A stretch of 34,826 bases of DNA from Moduliflexus sp964602655 (GCA_964602655.1 CAZRSF010000067.1:1-34826); one strand, 5' to 3'; counted from the first letter of the stretch, positions 1 to 8,575 are shown. Notes: generated by a model from the sequence alone, not told the origin. Numbers and translations are program-made.

Positions 1-1
1 C

Positions 2-76
2 ATTACGATTTCGACGCCGGGAAAAGGCGGGGGAGATGAGTTCGGCGGCAGCGGCAAAAGCGGCGATCCGTTTTGA
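2..76 (+). CDS. C-terminal end of an upstream gene (partial)
   Basis: Only the last 24 codons of an open frame that enters from the left are visible, ending in TGA at 74-76. The tail is rich in Gly, Ser and charged residues and finishes with GKSGDPF. The product cannot be named from this. The DPF ending recurs in the next gene, which ends NNDPFA, and near the start of the gene at 4958, so the frame is probably real and part of the same cluster. In described tubulin-superfamily/OmpA loci a vWA protein is often nearby, but nothing seen here proves that this is one. Confidence 0.5.
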   Translation: MTISTPGKGGGDEFGGSGKSGDPF

Positions 77-91
77 TGAACGTCTTACAAT

Positions 92-119
92 GTAGGTCGA
101 AACTATAGTTTCGACCTAC
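92..119. repeat. Perfect 28-bp palindrome (GTAGGTCGAAA family)
   Basis: The 14-base arms GTAGGTCGAAACTA and TAGTTTCGACCTAC meet with no loop. Related hairpins lie at 8549-8575 (same GTAGGTCGAAA stem) and 9195-9221 (GTATGACGAAAC stem), always between genes of this cluster. It lies between the end of the upstream gene and the ribosome site of the next one. Confidence 0.85.
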
Positions 120-139
120 GGCATATAGGAGAAAAGAAT

Positions 140-517
140 ATGGTTCTTAACCTGTTTAAAATGTTGAATATCAAATTGCCCTTTCCGATCTGGGTATTCA
201 CGGTGCTTGCAATCGTTTTCTGGTGGTTTTTTACAAGAGGACTCGCCTCGCTGTTGATTAAAAGCCGGGTGCGAACAGCGTCCGTCATCCATCAAACGCA
301 GATGGTTGTGTTTTTGGTCGGCGCGATTTTCGTCTTCAACACGACGCTTGTGCCGATTGTGCTGGTGTCATTCAACGGCATGGCGTTTCACGCCCTCTGG
401 ATTTGCGGCGTGTCGGCGATTCTCTATTTTTTGCGAGTAGATAAAAAGCCGGAACGCAACAGCGATTTTGAAACAGGGTATTCTAAATATAAGAGCAACA
501 ACGATCCTTTTGCGTAA
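140..517 (+). CDS. Small polytopic membrane protein of the tubulin-like cluster
   Basis: This 125-residue protein is not recognised as a named family. It has about three hydrophobic stretches, near residues 15-40, 53-80 and 82-100. A charged cytosolic-looking tail of about 25 residues follows and ends SKYKSNNDPFA. A ribosome site (AGGAG) lies just upstream of the ATG. It sits between an unknown gene and the tubulin-like gene, all in one direction, so it is probably an inner-membrane part of the same system. The DPF(A) C-terminus matches the end of the preceding gene and could be a shared docking peptide; that is inference. Coding status is well supported by spacing, start signal and composition. 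Confidence 0.8.
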   Translation: MVLNLFKMLNIKLPFPIWVFTVLAIVFWWFFTRGLASLLIKSRVRTASVIHQTQMVVFLVGAIFVFNTTLVPIVLVSFNGMAFHALWICGVSAILYFLRVDKKPERNSDFETGYSKYKSNNDPFA

Positions 518-538
518 AAAGTTGGTGAAATCAGGGAT

Positions 539-571
539 AGCTGTCAGACACTTTGGAAGTGTCTGACAGCT
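539..571. repeat. 15-bp hairpin before the tubulin-like gene
   Basis: Perfect arms AGCTGTCAGACACTT and AAGTGTCTGACAGCT flank a 3-base loop. It lies 30 bp before the start codon at 601 and ends just ahead of the AAGGAGG ribosome site. No T-run follows on the + strand, so it is more likely an interspersed palindromic element or an mRNA-processing structure than a terminator. Confidence 0.8.
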
Positions 572-600
572 TAACATAACCATTACAAGGAGGCGTGCGT

Positions 601-3600
601 ATGTCAGATGAGATGAATACGAAAAAGATTCAACCGGCAGTCGTTATCGGGCTTGGCGGCACAGGCGTCAAAACCATTACCTTTCTGAAAAAGATTCTTC
701 AGGAACAAGCGCAGGATTCGTCGCAATTTGTCCGTTTTTTGGCGATTGATATTGACGAACTCAAGGGCGAAGTGCCGTCGTCGCGGCTTTTCGGTGAAAA
801 CATCCGCCTTGACCCGGAAAAAAATGAGTTCTTCCGCATCACGGATCAAACGCGCGGCAACGAAGCCCGCAACACGCCTGCGATCTCAAGCTGGTTTCCC
901 GAAGAGGGGTATAAATATCTGCCGCTGACTGAAGGGGCGCGCCAGGCCAAACCGGTCGGGCGACTCGGCTTTTTTTTAGCGCATGAAGAATTATCGCGCC
1001 GGATATTCAATTTGACGAACAAGCTTGTAACGCCGCAAGTGTTGAAAGATTTTCCCGGCATTAACGCCGGTCATCTGAATATTTATGTGGTCTCGTCAAT
1101 CTGCGGCGGTACGGGGGCTGGTTTGTTTATGGATATTGCCTATGAACTCCGTCATTTACAACGGTTAGCTCATTTGCCTGAAAAATCACGAATCAAAGGC
1201 TTATTTGCTCTCGGCGATGTATATGATTCGATCAATAAGCGTGTTCTCGCTAATACGTATGCCTCATTACGAGAATTGAACTGGATTCAAAAAGAAGACG
1301 TTGCTTTTCTTCCAGTTTATCCTGATGGTACAAGGAATGTCATCCGCAACAGGGCGTTTGATGCAGCGTATCTGTTTGGTAACCGTAGCCGCAGCAATAT
1401 TCAATTCGACTCGCCGGATGATTTTGCCCAGTTATGCGCCGAATTCATTTTCCTCGATTCCGGTGCAGATGCAAAAGAAGGTGGCGATCCTCTTTCGGCA
1501 ATGATGCAGTCGAACCGCAATAACGCCGAAGTCTATACCATGGATTTCGACGCCGACGGGACGCCGCGCTGTTACAGTTCCCTCGGTTTATGCAAAATTC
1601 GTTTCCCTGTGGATCGCGTGGCGGAACTCTGCGCGGCGCGCATGAGTCAGGAGATTATCGCGCATCATATCATCGGGCGGCTGGATCAAACCGAAATCCT
1701 CGAAGCCCGGCGCAAAGTCAAAGAGTTTATCACCAACGAAGGTTTGGGATGCATGGACGACGCTTTCGATCTGCCGGATCGCCTTTGCGAAAAATTGCAG
1801 GAAGGGGGCGAGCGCGTCGCCTTCGATAACTGGCTGACCAAATCGCTGGCCGCCGCGTATAATAACGATGTCGAGAATATCAACAAACTCGAAATCAGGC
1901 GGCTTACCGGCATCGTCCAGAAATTGAACAGCGAATTGAGCCAGTTCCAGAACGATCTGCCGGATCGCGCGATTGAGGAATTGCACAATTTTCAGGGCGT
2001 CCTGGATCGGGAAATCAAAAAGATGTTTCAGGAAAATCTCGGCGTCAACTTCGTCAAACGTTTCCTCGATGAACTTCTTGACAGCGCGAAAAAATCGGAA
2101 GATTTCGCCCAGACTCAGATGCGCAGCCTGTTAGAGCACGAAAAACGGTTGTCGGACGTGATGAATAACGAAATCCGCGAATTGGAAAGTTTGTTGGGAG
2201 ACAGCCTGTTCAATTTCCTCAAAAAACAGGCGCGGTTAGCGCAATTGAAGGAAACGTATGGCGCAATCCGCAAATATTTCCTGCATCGCATTCAGATCAT
2301 GAAAATGCGGGCTGCCGCGAATTTCTACAACGGCGTGTTCGACGCGAAACAAAAGTTGATGGATGGTGGCGAAGGCGCAATTGCGCGGCTTTCTAACATG
2401 CGCCAGACGATTGACCTGATTCAGGCGTTTGTCGCGAAAATGGAGCGCACTTTCCAGACGAAATACGAGGAAAAGAAACGAATCGAAAAATCGCCGTTCG
2501 AAATTTTGATTTATGACAACGACCGTTTTTCAACGTTGAACGAAATCTATGTCGACGTCTATAAGGACTCGTTGCGAGAAAAGTTGTTCGGCTCGATTCT
2601 GCAAAAAATCGGCGGAAGCATCTGGAATCTGCGAGAATACATGGACGAAGGGGAAACCAAATTGAGGGATTTGTTTATGGAGATTTGTACTCCGACGTTT
2701 TTAGATCATATTGGTCAAAAGACGGTGGCACAACGCATTATCGAGGCTAAGAAAAGTTTGGAGAATCCGATTGATTATACGCAGCACCTACAGAATTCAT
2801 ATGATTTGTCCGATTATTTCTGCCGGTTGGATGATGCAATAAGCAAGTTTGCAGACCTGCGAAATTCAGAACAATCTGCCGTCTGTGTTGTCGGCTATCT
2901 CGATAAAGAAGATTCCGCCTGGCAGCGGCTTGAAAAAACATTAACTGAGGCGATAGGTAAAGTTGGGCAAACAATCCCGTTTACGCATTCGTCCGACCGC
3001 CATACAATTCTGCTCTATCGCGAGTTTTGCGGTTTTCCGGCCTATACCCTGAAACAGATCAGTTCATATCATAATAGTTATGTAGAAGAAGCCCGGCGCG
3101 AAAACACGCCACCTCTGCAAATGCTGACGCGCCAGCAGTTGGAATATATCAATGTGCCGTCCAGCGCGGTCTTGAGCAAATTTCAGGTGCTGGTGGTGGA
3201 AGCGTTGGCGCTCGGCGTCATCATCTCGGATGAAGAAAATTATTACATGGTGCTGCCGAACGAATATAGACGCCGCCGCAGTGCGGAAGCGAAACAGGCG
3301 AAAGGCCAGGGAGCACCAGTAGAAGACCGGATGGCCGGAAGCAATCGCCGCCTCGGCGAACGTTTTACGCAGGTCATTGCTATAATGAAAGACCAATTAC
3401 CAGATCAAGCTCGCGTATCAAATAAAGAAGTCAGATGGGCAGACTTAGTCCAACAACAGATAGCTCAACGAAAAGCTGTGTTAGAAGAAAAAAATCAGAG
3501 GGATCTGCTCTGTGATCTGTATGAAGTAATTTATTACGATGGTTACAATGGGACAAAAGTTGAACAGATAGATCGTGAAAACGACCTACACCCATCAATC

Positions 3601-3747
3601 GAATTGATTTTGAAGCGAGACTTCGCATTAAGAAAGGAGCATATATACCGACCTCAAGATGAAAAAGGAGAACATACATTCACGCATCAGGAGTTGTTGG
3701 ATCTGCTGTATGTCGGGAGCGAAGGCGTCCCGGCGCTGATTTCGTAA
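601..3747 (+). CDS. Tubulin/FtsZ-superfamily protein with long C-terminal extension (Tubulin_2-like)
   Basis: This 1,048-residue protein is a predicted cytosolic GTPase of the tubulin superfamily. The N-terminus has a Rossmann-like nucleotide loop GLGGTG at residues 17-22, an AIDIDE strand end at 48-53, and the tubulin signature SSICGGTGAG at 165-174. Family members polymerise when the signature loop binds GTP. FtsZ is about 400 residues, so some 600 residues here are extra. They include a long Glu/Lys/Leu-rich helical part, probably coiled coil, around residues 370-640. No membrane segment or signal peptide is seen. The ATG at 601 is chosen because AAGGAGG lies 7 bases upstream; a GTG at 595 is in frame but too close to that site. 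Large tubulin-like proteins next to OmpA-family genes were proposed as membrane-remodelling systems. Codon use is patchy, with several AT-richer stretches. Confidence 0.9.
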   Translation: MSDEMNTKKIQPAVVIGLGGTGVKTITFLKKILQEQAQDSSQFVRFLAIDIDELKGEVPSSRLFGENIRLDPEKNEFFRITDQTRGNEARNTPAISSWFPEEGYKYLPLTEGARQAKPVGRLGFFLAHEELSRRIFNLTNKLVTPQVLKDFPGINAGHLNIYVVSSICGGTGAGLFMDIAYELRHLQRLAHLPEKSRIKGLFALGDVYDSINKRVLANTYASLRELNWIQKEDVAFLPVYPDGTRNVIRNRAFDAAYLFGNRSRSNIQFDSPDDFAQLCAEFIFLDSGADAKEGGDPLSAMMQSNRNNAEVYTMDFDADGTPRCYSSLGLCKIRFPVDRVAELCAARMSQEIIAHHIIGRLDQTEILEARRKVKEFITNEGLGCMDDAFDLPDRLCEKLQEGGERVAFDNWLTKSLAAAYNNDVENINKLEIRRLTGIVQKLNSELSQFQNDLPDRAIEELHNFQGVLDREIKKMFQENLGVNFVKRFLDELLDSAKKSEDFAQTQMRSLLEHEKRLSDVMNNEIRELESLLGDSLFNFLKKQARLAQLKETYGAIRKYFLHRIQIMKMRAAANFYNGVFDAKQKLMDGGEGAIARLSNMRQTIDLIQAFVAKMERTFQTKYEEKKRIEKSPFEILIYDNDRFSTLNEIYVDVYKDSLREKLFGSILQKIGGSIWNLREYMDEGETKLRDLFMEICTPTFLDHIGQKTVAQRIIEAKKSLENPIDYTQHLQNSYDLSDYFCRLDDAISKFADLRNSEQSAVCVVGYLDKEDSAWQRLEKTLTEAIGKVGQTIPFTHSSDRHTILLYREFCGFPAYTLKQISSYHNSYVEEARRENTPPLQMLTRQQLEYINVPSSAVLSKFQVLVVEALALGVIISDEENYYMVLPNEYRRRRSAEAKQAKGQGAPVEDRMAGSNRRLGERFTQVIAIMKDQLPDQARVSNKEVRWADLVQQQIAQRKAVLEEKNQRDLLCDLYEVIYYDGYNGTKVEQIDRENDLHPSIELILKRDFALRKEHIYRPQDEKGEHTFTHQELLDLLYVGSEGVPALIS

Positions 3748-3775
3748 TAGCTTATACAGGCTTGTAATCAATAAT

Positions 3776-3799
3776 CATAGATGGTTAAACCCATCTATG
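3776..3799 (+). terminator. Weak hairpin after the tubulin-like gene
   Basis: Arms CATAGATGG and CCATCTATG with a 6-base loop are followed by GTTATCTCTCATTTTT. The T-run is late, so this may only attenuate transcription between the tubulin-like gene and the next gene at 3881. Confidence 0.4.
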
Positions 3800-3880
3800 G
3801 TTATCTCTCATTTTTAGAAAAGCCTATTTTTAGATATCCGATTTTATTTTTTAGATGAAAAAATAAGAGAGTAGGGATGT

Positions 3881-4882
3881 ATGAGTTCTTTTGATAACCA
3901 AAATGAAATTATTAATACGTTGAAAGAAACACGTCAATTTCGTGAAACTATTCAAAACAAACAGGATGTTTTCGAAATTATTACGACGATTAAACAGACC
4001 CCGAAAAATTGGTCATTCGCTTCGATTGTGAATTTAAATGGTCAATATGCTGATGAGTTTACGTTTCCAGATGAAAAAAGTTCTATAAATTTTGACCATG
4101 CGGATTCGCCGCCAGCAGCATTCCTCAAAAAAGCAGCGCAGGCGCATCTTGATCAATCTCAAAAAGTACGTGAATTCATCGGAAAAGGAACTGGCGATTC
4201 TCTGTCGTTCAGCAAGTGGCTGATTGCGATTCTGATTATCGGAGTATTGGTCGCCGTCGGTGTAGGAATATGGTTTTACCATAAAGAGAAAACCGGTGAT
4301 GGCGGAGAACCAACCCCAACGCCGACCGTAACCGTTTCCGTGACGCCGAACAATGGGCCAACGCCAATCGTTACGCCTGCGCTGATGTCGGGGACTCCAG
4401 TCCCGCTTCCACCGCTGCCGAACGATCTAATTGTCAAAGATTGGCTTTCATGGTTTGTCGTCGAATATCGCGCCGCTTCTGCTGATAAATCAGCCATTCT
4501 TGCGGATCATGGCGTGATGTTTACGGGGGATGCGTATAAAATCACGCTGACCACCTTGCAAAACGGCAATTTTTATTTATTTCAGCTTGACAGTTCCGGC
4601 AGAGCGCGGCGGTTGTTTCCGATGAAAGAATTTGATGGAATCGTGCTGAATAACGAAAATCCGCTGCCTGCCACAGCGAACAAAATCTTGCCATCGGACA
4701 AGCAATCGTTCGAATTAGATGATGTTGCGGGAACGGAAGCGTTCTATCTCTGCGCGTATCCACAGCGGCAGGACTGGCTGGAAGACCCGCAGCGAGCGTT
4801 GACAAGCATACAGGAATTGTTGCAGCATACCGGCAATGTTTGCGCGACGATGCTGACATTCGAGCATCACGCGAAGAAGTAG
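3881..4882 (+). CDS. Single-pass membrane protein: cytosolic adaptor domain, Thr-Pro linker, DUF4384-like domain
   Basis: This 333-residue protein has four parts. Residues 1-110 have no signal peptide and should be cytosolic. One membrane helix lies at about 112-133. A Thr/Pro-rich linker lies at about 143-180. A C-terminal extracytoplasmic domain of about 150 residues resembles DUF4384, with core words GDAYKITL, NFYLFQLDSSG, RRLFPM and GTEAFYL. DUF4384 domains are often seen with caspase-like proteases, and one is encoded downstream at 9241. The cytosolic part shares identical motif spacing with the product at 4958, including F-x-I-x-T-x-[IL]-K, then W six residues later, then FLKKAAQAH. It may link the cytosolic tubulin-like protein to the periplasm, which is inference. 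GTAGGG precedes the ATG. Confidence 0.8.
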   Translation: MSSFDNQNEIINTLKETRQFRETIQNKQDVFEIITTIKQTPKNWSFASIVNLNGQYADEFTFPDEKSSINFDHADSPPAAFLKKAAQAHLDQSQKVREFIGKGTGDSLSFSKWLIAILIIGVLVAVGVGIWFYHKEKTGDGGEPTPTPTVTVSVTPNNGPTPIVTPALMSGTPVPLPPLPNDLIVKDWLSWFVVEYRAASADKSAILADHGVMFTGDAYKITLTTLQNGNFYLFQLDSSGRARRLFPMKEFDGIVLNNENPLPATANKILPSDKQSFELDDVAGTEAFYLCAYPQRQDWLEDPQRALTSIQELLQHTGNVCATMLTFEHHAKK

Positions 4883-4957
4883 ATTGGATTTTTATAATAG
4901 AATAATATACACGCCGTCGCCTTCGGTAACGGGCGCGACGGCAATCGCACAACAATT

Positions 4958-5749
4958 ATGGGAACGACTCACAAATACCCTGAAGATGATCCGTTTGCCT
5001 CAGCGTCAGCGGAAGATCCGAAAACTTCTCGCCAATCAGAGCCGTCCGGTTCGGCCTCCTCATCCATCCGTTCCGTTGACGTATTGACCGAACTGCTCTT
5101 GCAGCAAGGCAATCAAGCGGAAATCGAAGACCTGTTCAGCCGTGATACCGACCAATATCGCATCATGACCTGTCTGAAGCGGAATAATCGCGATTGGATT
5201 TATACGGTGGAGGTCTATCGCCATAGCGATAAAATCGAGGACGACGCGACCGAAGAATTGATGCCGAAAGAGAAGCGTATCAACGCGAAAGTTGATGATG
5301 AGGAGGGGAGCGAGTGGAGAAAGTTCGTGCGCGAAGCGGCGAAAGTGCATCAAACGAAATGCCTGGCTGTTAAACCGTTCATAGATGATCCGATTGGACC
5401 ACCTCCACCGCCATGGTGGAAAAAACTCATCAAGATCAGCCTGATTGCGCTGTTTGTCGTTTCCCTCCTGCTGAATGTGGCAGGCGGCTATTTTTACCAG
5501 TTCGACCGTCCGGCGCTTGCCAGATTTCTTGGGATTGACAGTAATTCCCTGCCAGCGCAATTGCCGGAATTGAAAATCAAATGCGTCGCCAAACGCGCGA
5601 ATAATACGATAGAGCTTTCTAATAATGCTAATGCGGCGGCACTAGAATTGAAAAAAGACGACATGCTTGAAATTTACGTAATTGATGAGGATGGGCAGCC
5701 CGATCCTTTCGTACAGGGAACGATTCAGTTGAAATTCAGAGAACAATAA
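4958..5749 (+). CDS. Single-pass membrane protein sharing the adaptor domain of the preceding gene
   Basis: This 263-residue protein has a Ser-rich N-terminus carrying DDPFASAS at residues 10-17. A cytosolic domain (about 40-142) matches residues 5-100 of the preceding gene product: Y67, I69, T71, L73, K74, W80 and FVREAAKVH at 123-131. A Pro-rich turn (about 147-152) leads into one membrane helix at about 156-178. The C-terminal periplasmic part is about 85 residues; its KKDDMLEIYVIDEDGQ patch recalls a reduced beta domain. No clear ribosome site precedes the ATG, and 75 bases separate it from the upstream stop, so the start is less certain than its neighbours'. The product is not a named family. 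The shared domain suggests two inner-membrane subunits contacting one cytosolic partner. Confidence 0.75.
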   Translation: MGTTHKYPEDDPFASASAEDPKTSRQSEPSGSASSSIRSVDVLTELLLQQGNQAEIEDLFSRDTDQYRIMTCLKRNNRDWIYTVEVYRHSDKIEDDATEELMPKEKRINAKVDDEEGSEWRKFVREAAKVHQTKCLAVKPFIDDPIGPPPPPWWKKLIKISLIALFVVSLLLNVAGGYFYQFDRPALARFLGIDSNSLPAQLPELKIKCVAKRANNTIELSNNANAAALELKKDDMLEIYVIDEDGQPDPFVQGTIQLKFREQ

Positions 5750-5770
5750 ACGCCATTTTCAAGGAGAGGT

Positions 5771-6667
5771 ATGCGGAAAATAATTTGCGTCAAAACGTGG
5801 TTTGCCTGTATGTTATTACTTACCTCGCTCGCAGTATCGTCTTTTGTGAACGCCGAACCAACTGTTGAAATCAGTTTAATTGATCCGGATATTAGGAAGC
5901 AGACCATTGATCTGAGCAGTATTGAGGAAGTGAAATTAGCTGTCCGCGTTGTGCCTGGAGTAAAGGTCAGATGGGAAATTGTCGAAGGCGGCGGAGAGTT
6001 CGATGGCGGAAACGAAGGAATTTCAAGCATTTACCTGCCGCCAGCGAATCTTTCAGGAGATCAAAGAATTACGATTCGCGCTGTTGCCACAGATGACAGT
6101 GGAACAAATGCTGTTGAAGTCAGCTTTACGCTTCGCGCCCCGCTTCCGAATACGCCGACTCCAACAATGACGCCGACCAATACGCCGACAGCGACCCCGA
6201 CGAGCATGCCGACTGCGATGCCGAGCGATACGCCAGAGCCAACGCCAACCAAAACGCCGAAGCTGAAGCCGACGCGCACACCGAAGCCAACGCCGACTCA
6301 AAGGCCGATAAACAAGCCAACAGCGACTCCGATACCCGCGCCGCTTCAGACGCCGGATATCAGTATCGAATTGGATTGTCAGCCGACCGAGAGCGATATG
6401 AATACCTTATTGCAACAATCGCTGCCGGAAAATCTGGCAAAATACAAAGATTTAAAAGAGAAGAATGGCAGCGGAGAGACGATTGATGTCAACGAATTTC
6501 TGTTAGTGATCAAGGCTGTTGTCTGCGATATGAAGGCGATTGAAGACATCTTGCAAGAGGGGAATCAGAATTCGCCTGATGCCGCGATTTCGAAACGCAT
6601 TGATAATCTTCACGCGACACGCCTGGGATATGAACGCGAGTTCGATCAGATAAAAAATGGAAAATAA
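5771..6667 (+). CDS. Secreted protein with beta domain and Thr-Pro stalk
   Basis: This 298-residue protein starts at an ATG with AAGGAGAGG directly upstream. A signal peptide spans about residues 1-28, with the hydrophobic run TWFACMLLLTSLAVSSF and a likely cut after VNA. Residues 29-118 look like an extracellular beta-sandwich, with VKVRWEIVEGGGEF and ITIRAVATDDSGTNAVEVSF, as in bacterial Ig-like repeats. Residues about 119-195 are a low-complexity stalk of Thr-Pro repeats such as TPTPTMTPTNTPTATPT. A mainly helical C-terminal domain of about 100 residues follows. The stalk resembles the linker of the product at 3881. The likely site is the periplasm or cell surface. The function is unknown. 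Confidence 0.75.
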   Translation: MRKIICVKTWFACMLLLTSLAVSSFVNAEPTVEISLIDPDIRKQTIDLSSIEEVKLAVRVVPGVKVRWEIVEGGGEFDGGNEGISSIYLPPANLSGDQRITIRAVATDDSGTNAVEVSFTLRAPLPNTPTPTMTPTNTPTATPTSMPTAMPSDTPEPTPTKTPKLKPTRTPKPTPTQRPINKPTATPIPAPLQTPDISIELDCQPTESDMNTLLQQSLPENLAKYKDLKEKNGSGETIDVNEFLLVIKAVVCDMKAIEDILQEGNQNSPDAAISKRIDNLHATRLGYEREFDQIKNGK

Positions 6668-6736
6668 TCGCGGAAATAACAACATCTGCCAGCGTCGTGA
6701 TCATAGAAATTGAAATGTGTAAGGAGGGGGGAAATA

Positions 6737-7753
6737 ATGATTTGGAGCAGAAAAGTCGTTCTCATTGTATTGTTCGTTGCTCTCGCTGCGTTTTATGGCT
6801 GCCAGCCGCCAAAAGAAGAAAAAAGTTATTTTGAGACTCAGGCCAAAGTCGAAGACGCCAAAACCCAGGCAGAAACTGCCAGCGCGTTGGATGTTGAGGG
6901 ACGATATGGCAGCGCGGTTCAACAGGCGCAAACTGAAGCGAGTAATGCGGAAACAAAGTTGAACTTACGTAAACTCAATGAAGCGTATGAGTCGGCGATG
7001 CTGAGTTTGCAGGCATCTAAAGGCATCTTCAAACAATTTTATCTTGACCGCATCGCTAAATTGGCAGAACAGTCAAAAGAAGCGATTCAAGAGGAAATCG
7101 AGAAGGATGCCGATACGCCCCTGAAAGACATGCTGCCGGAATTAGATCGCATTTTGGAGTATGCGGGGGAACTTCAGAATGGGCGAGCGGAGATTTCTTC
7201 GGATATCCTTCAAACTGATTTAGCGATTACAACGCAAACCAGTTCTATTATAGATACGATTACAAAAGGTAAATTAGAATCCGATTTTTCATTCGAAGCG
7301 GGGAAATATGAATTATCAGAGCAAGGTAGTGACTATCTCCGGCAAATTGCGGAAAAAATGCTCGTTCAAATTCAGGAACTGCGACGTGATTATCCTGATA
7401 AAACAATCACGATTAAAACCAAAGTGGTCGGCTATACAGATGAACAGCCGTTTAGACAGGGAACGAAATTGGTCGCGGCCTTAACTGTCGGCGTTGAAAA
7501 CGATGTGCCGGCAGGAGCTATCGAACAACGACGCTTCTTGAACCAGCGTCTCTCCCAGTTTCGCGCGCAACGCATCTGTGATGATTTTCGTCAACTCCTT
7601 TTGGCGTCGAATTCGTTCTCATCGAGCGTAATGATTGACGAAGAGGTGATTGGGCAGGGAGAAGACATTCCTCAAGGCGTTTCTGCGCCATATCCGCAAA
7701 ATGATAAGCGCCGCCGGATTTGTAAAATCTATAGTTATGTGATGGCGAAATAA
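6737..7753 (+). CDS. OmpA-domain lipoprotein with helical periplasmic region
   Basis: This 338-residue protein has a lipoprotein signal with AAFYGC; Cys22 would be lipidated. Residues about 30-170 are Ala/Glu/Gln-rich helices, probably coiled coil. The C-terminal domain (about 180-338) follows the OmpA/MotB plan, with FSFEAGKYELSEQGSDYL, a VVGYTDEQ strand, LNQRLSQFRAQRICDDF and a closing KRRRICKIYSYV strand. That fold usually binds peptidoglycan, so the protein should tether a membrane to the cell wall. The insert between GYTDEQ and the RLSQFRA helix is longer than usual. The start at 6737 is chosen because AAGGAGGGGGG lies just upstream; a TTG at 6710 is in frame but lacks such a site. It is the first of two OmpA-domain genes in the cluster. 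Confidence 0.85.
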   Translation: MIWSRKVVLIVLFVALAAFYGCQPPKEEKSYFETQAKVEDAKTQAETASALDVEGRYGSAVQQAQTEASNAETKLNLRKLNEAYESAMLSLQASKGIFKQFYLDRIAKLAEQSKEAIQEEIEKDADTPLKDMLPELDRILEYAGELQNGRAEISSDILQTDLAITTQTSSIIDTITKGKLESDFSFEAGKYELSEQGSDYLRQIAEKMLVQIQELRRDYPDKTITIKTKVVGYTDEQPFRQGTKLVAALTVGVENDVPAGAIEQRRFLNQRLSQFRAQRICDDFRQLLLASNSFSSSVMIDEEVIGQGEDIPQGVSAPYPQNDKRRRICKIYSYVMAK

Positions 7754-7771
7754 GTAAGGAAAAACACCGTT

Positions 7772-8527
7772 ATGAACAAAACATCAGCTTGCCGCACATT
7801 CGCTGTTTTATCCTGTATTTTTTTGCTTTCTGCGTCAGGGCAGGAAATAGCGCTGGCCATTGAGCAGCAACGCGTGATTCAGGAACAACCGAAAGAACAG
7901 GCCGAGTCGAATCAGACTGACACTCCGTTGCGTGTAGAGGTGAATTACGTCTATCGTTCGGCGCTGGGAGGGGAATTTCTGCCATTACAAGATGGAACGG
8001 TTCTGTATTCGGGCGATCAGTATAAAATTATTTTTACGCCGGCGGAAACGTGTTCCATCTATCTCTTTCAGCGCGATAGTTCCGATGCGCTGGTTCAACT
8101 CTTTCCGATGCAGAGTTGGGGCGGAGACACGCTGAATAATTTCAATCCGGTGCAGGCGGGAACGACCTATTACATCCCGCAGCAAGACAAATCGTTTATG
8201 TTGGATAACCGGACGGGCGCGGAACGACTCTACCTGCTGGTCTCGCGAGAACCGAACCTCGCGTTAGAACAACTGGCGGAAACGCATTCCAAGAGTCGAG
8301 CGAAGTCAATTATTCTTGAATTTTCGCAGGAAGACGCCCAAAAAGTGGCAGACCTGATCAACGAAGTATCGACGATCCATGGGAGGCAGCGCTTGATCAC
8401 CGTGCCTGTCGCTCAACAATCAGTCGTTTCATGGCAAGAAGGGGGGGATAAGTTTTCTGTGCTTCGGCAGCAGATGGACAATATGTGCGATGGGTGTGTT
8501 TATGAACTGAGCTTCGAGCATCAGTAG
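7772..8527 (+). CDS. Secreted DUF4384-like protein
   Basis: This 251-residue protein has an N-terminal signal peptide, a hydrophobic run at about residues 8-28 ending SGQEIALA. The mature part is a DUF4384-like domain with YSGDQYKIIFTP, SIYLFQRDSSD, VQLFPM and GAERLYLLVS. It is paralogous to the C-terminal half of the product at 3881: both place DSS after the LFQ strand, then LFPM, and both end in a short SFEH/TFEH strand. Here the domain is exported free instead of membrane-anchored. The start lies 18 bases after the OmpA lipoprotein stop, so the genes are likely co-transcribed. The function of DUF4384 is not established. Its frequent partnership with caspase-like proteases fits the gene at 9241. 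Confidence 0.8.
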   Translation: MNKTSACRTFAVLSCIFLLSASGQEIALAIEQQRVIQEQPKEQAESNQTDTPLRVEVNYVYRSALGGEFLPLQDGTVLYSGDQYKIIFTPAETCSIYLFQRDSSDALVQLFPMQSWGGDTLNNFNPVQAGTTYYIPQQDKSFMLDNRTGAERLYLLVSREPNLALEQLAETHSKSRAKSIILEFSQEDAQKVADLINEVSTIHGRQRLITVPVAQQSVVSWQEGGDKFSVLRQQMDNMCDGCVYELSFEHQ

Positions 8528-8548
8528 TCGTAAAATGCCATGCCATGT

Positions 8549-8575
8549 AGGTCGAAATCGTATTTCGACCCACAC
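8549..8575. repeat. Palindrome of the GTAGGTCGAAA family
   Basis: Arms GTAGGTCGAAAT and ATTTCGACCCAC with a 3-base loop and one mismatch. It carries the same GTAGGTCGAAA stem as the palindrome at 92-119. It fills the gap between the DUF4384-like gene and the small OmpA gene. Confidence 0.8.

Noticed and set aside
6053..6320. Arg- or Gly/Val-rich open frames antisense to the Thr-Pro stalk
   Set aside because: Low-complexity shadows of the repetitive coding sequence.
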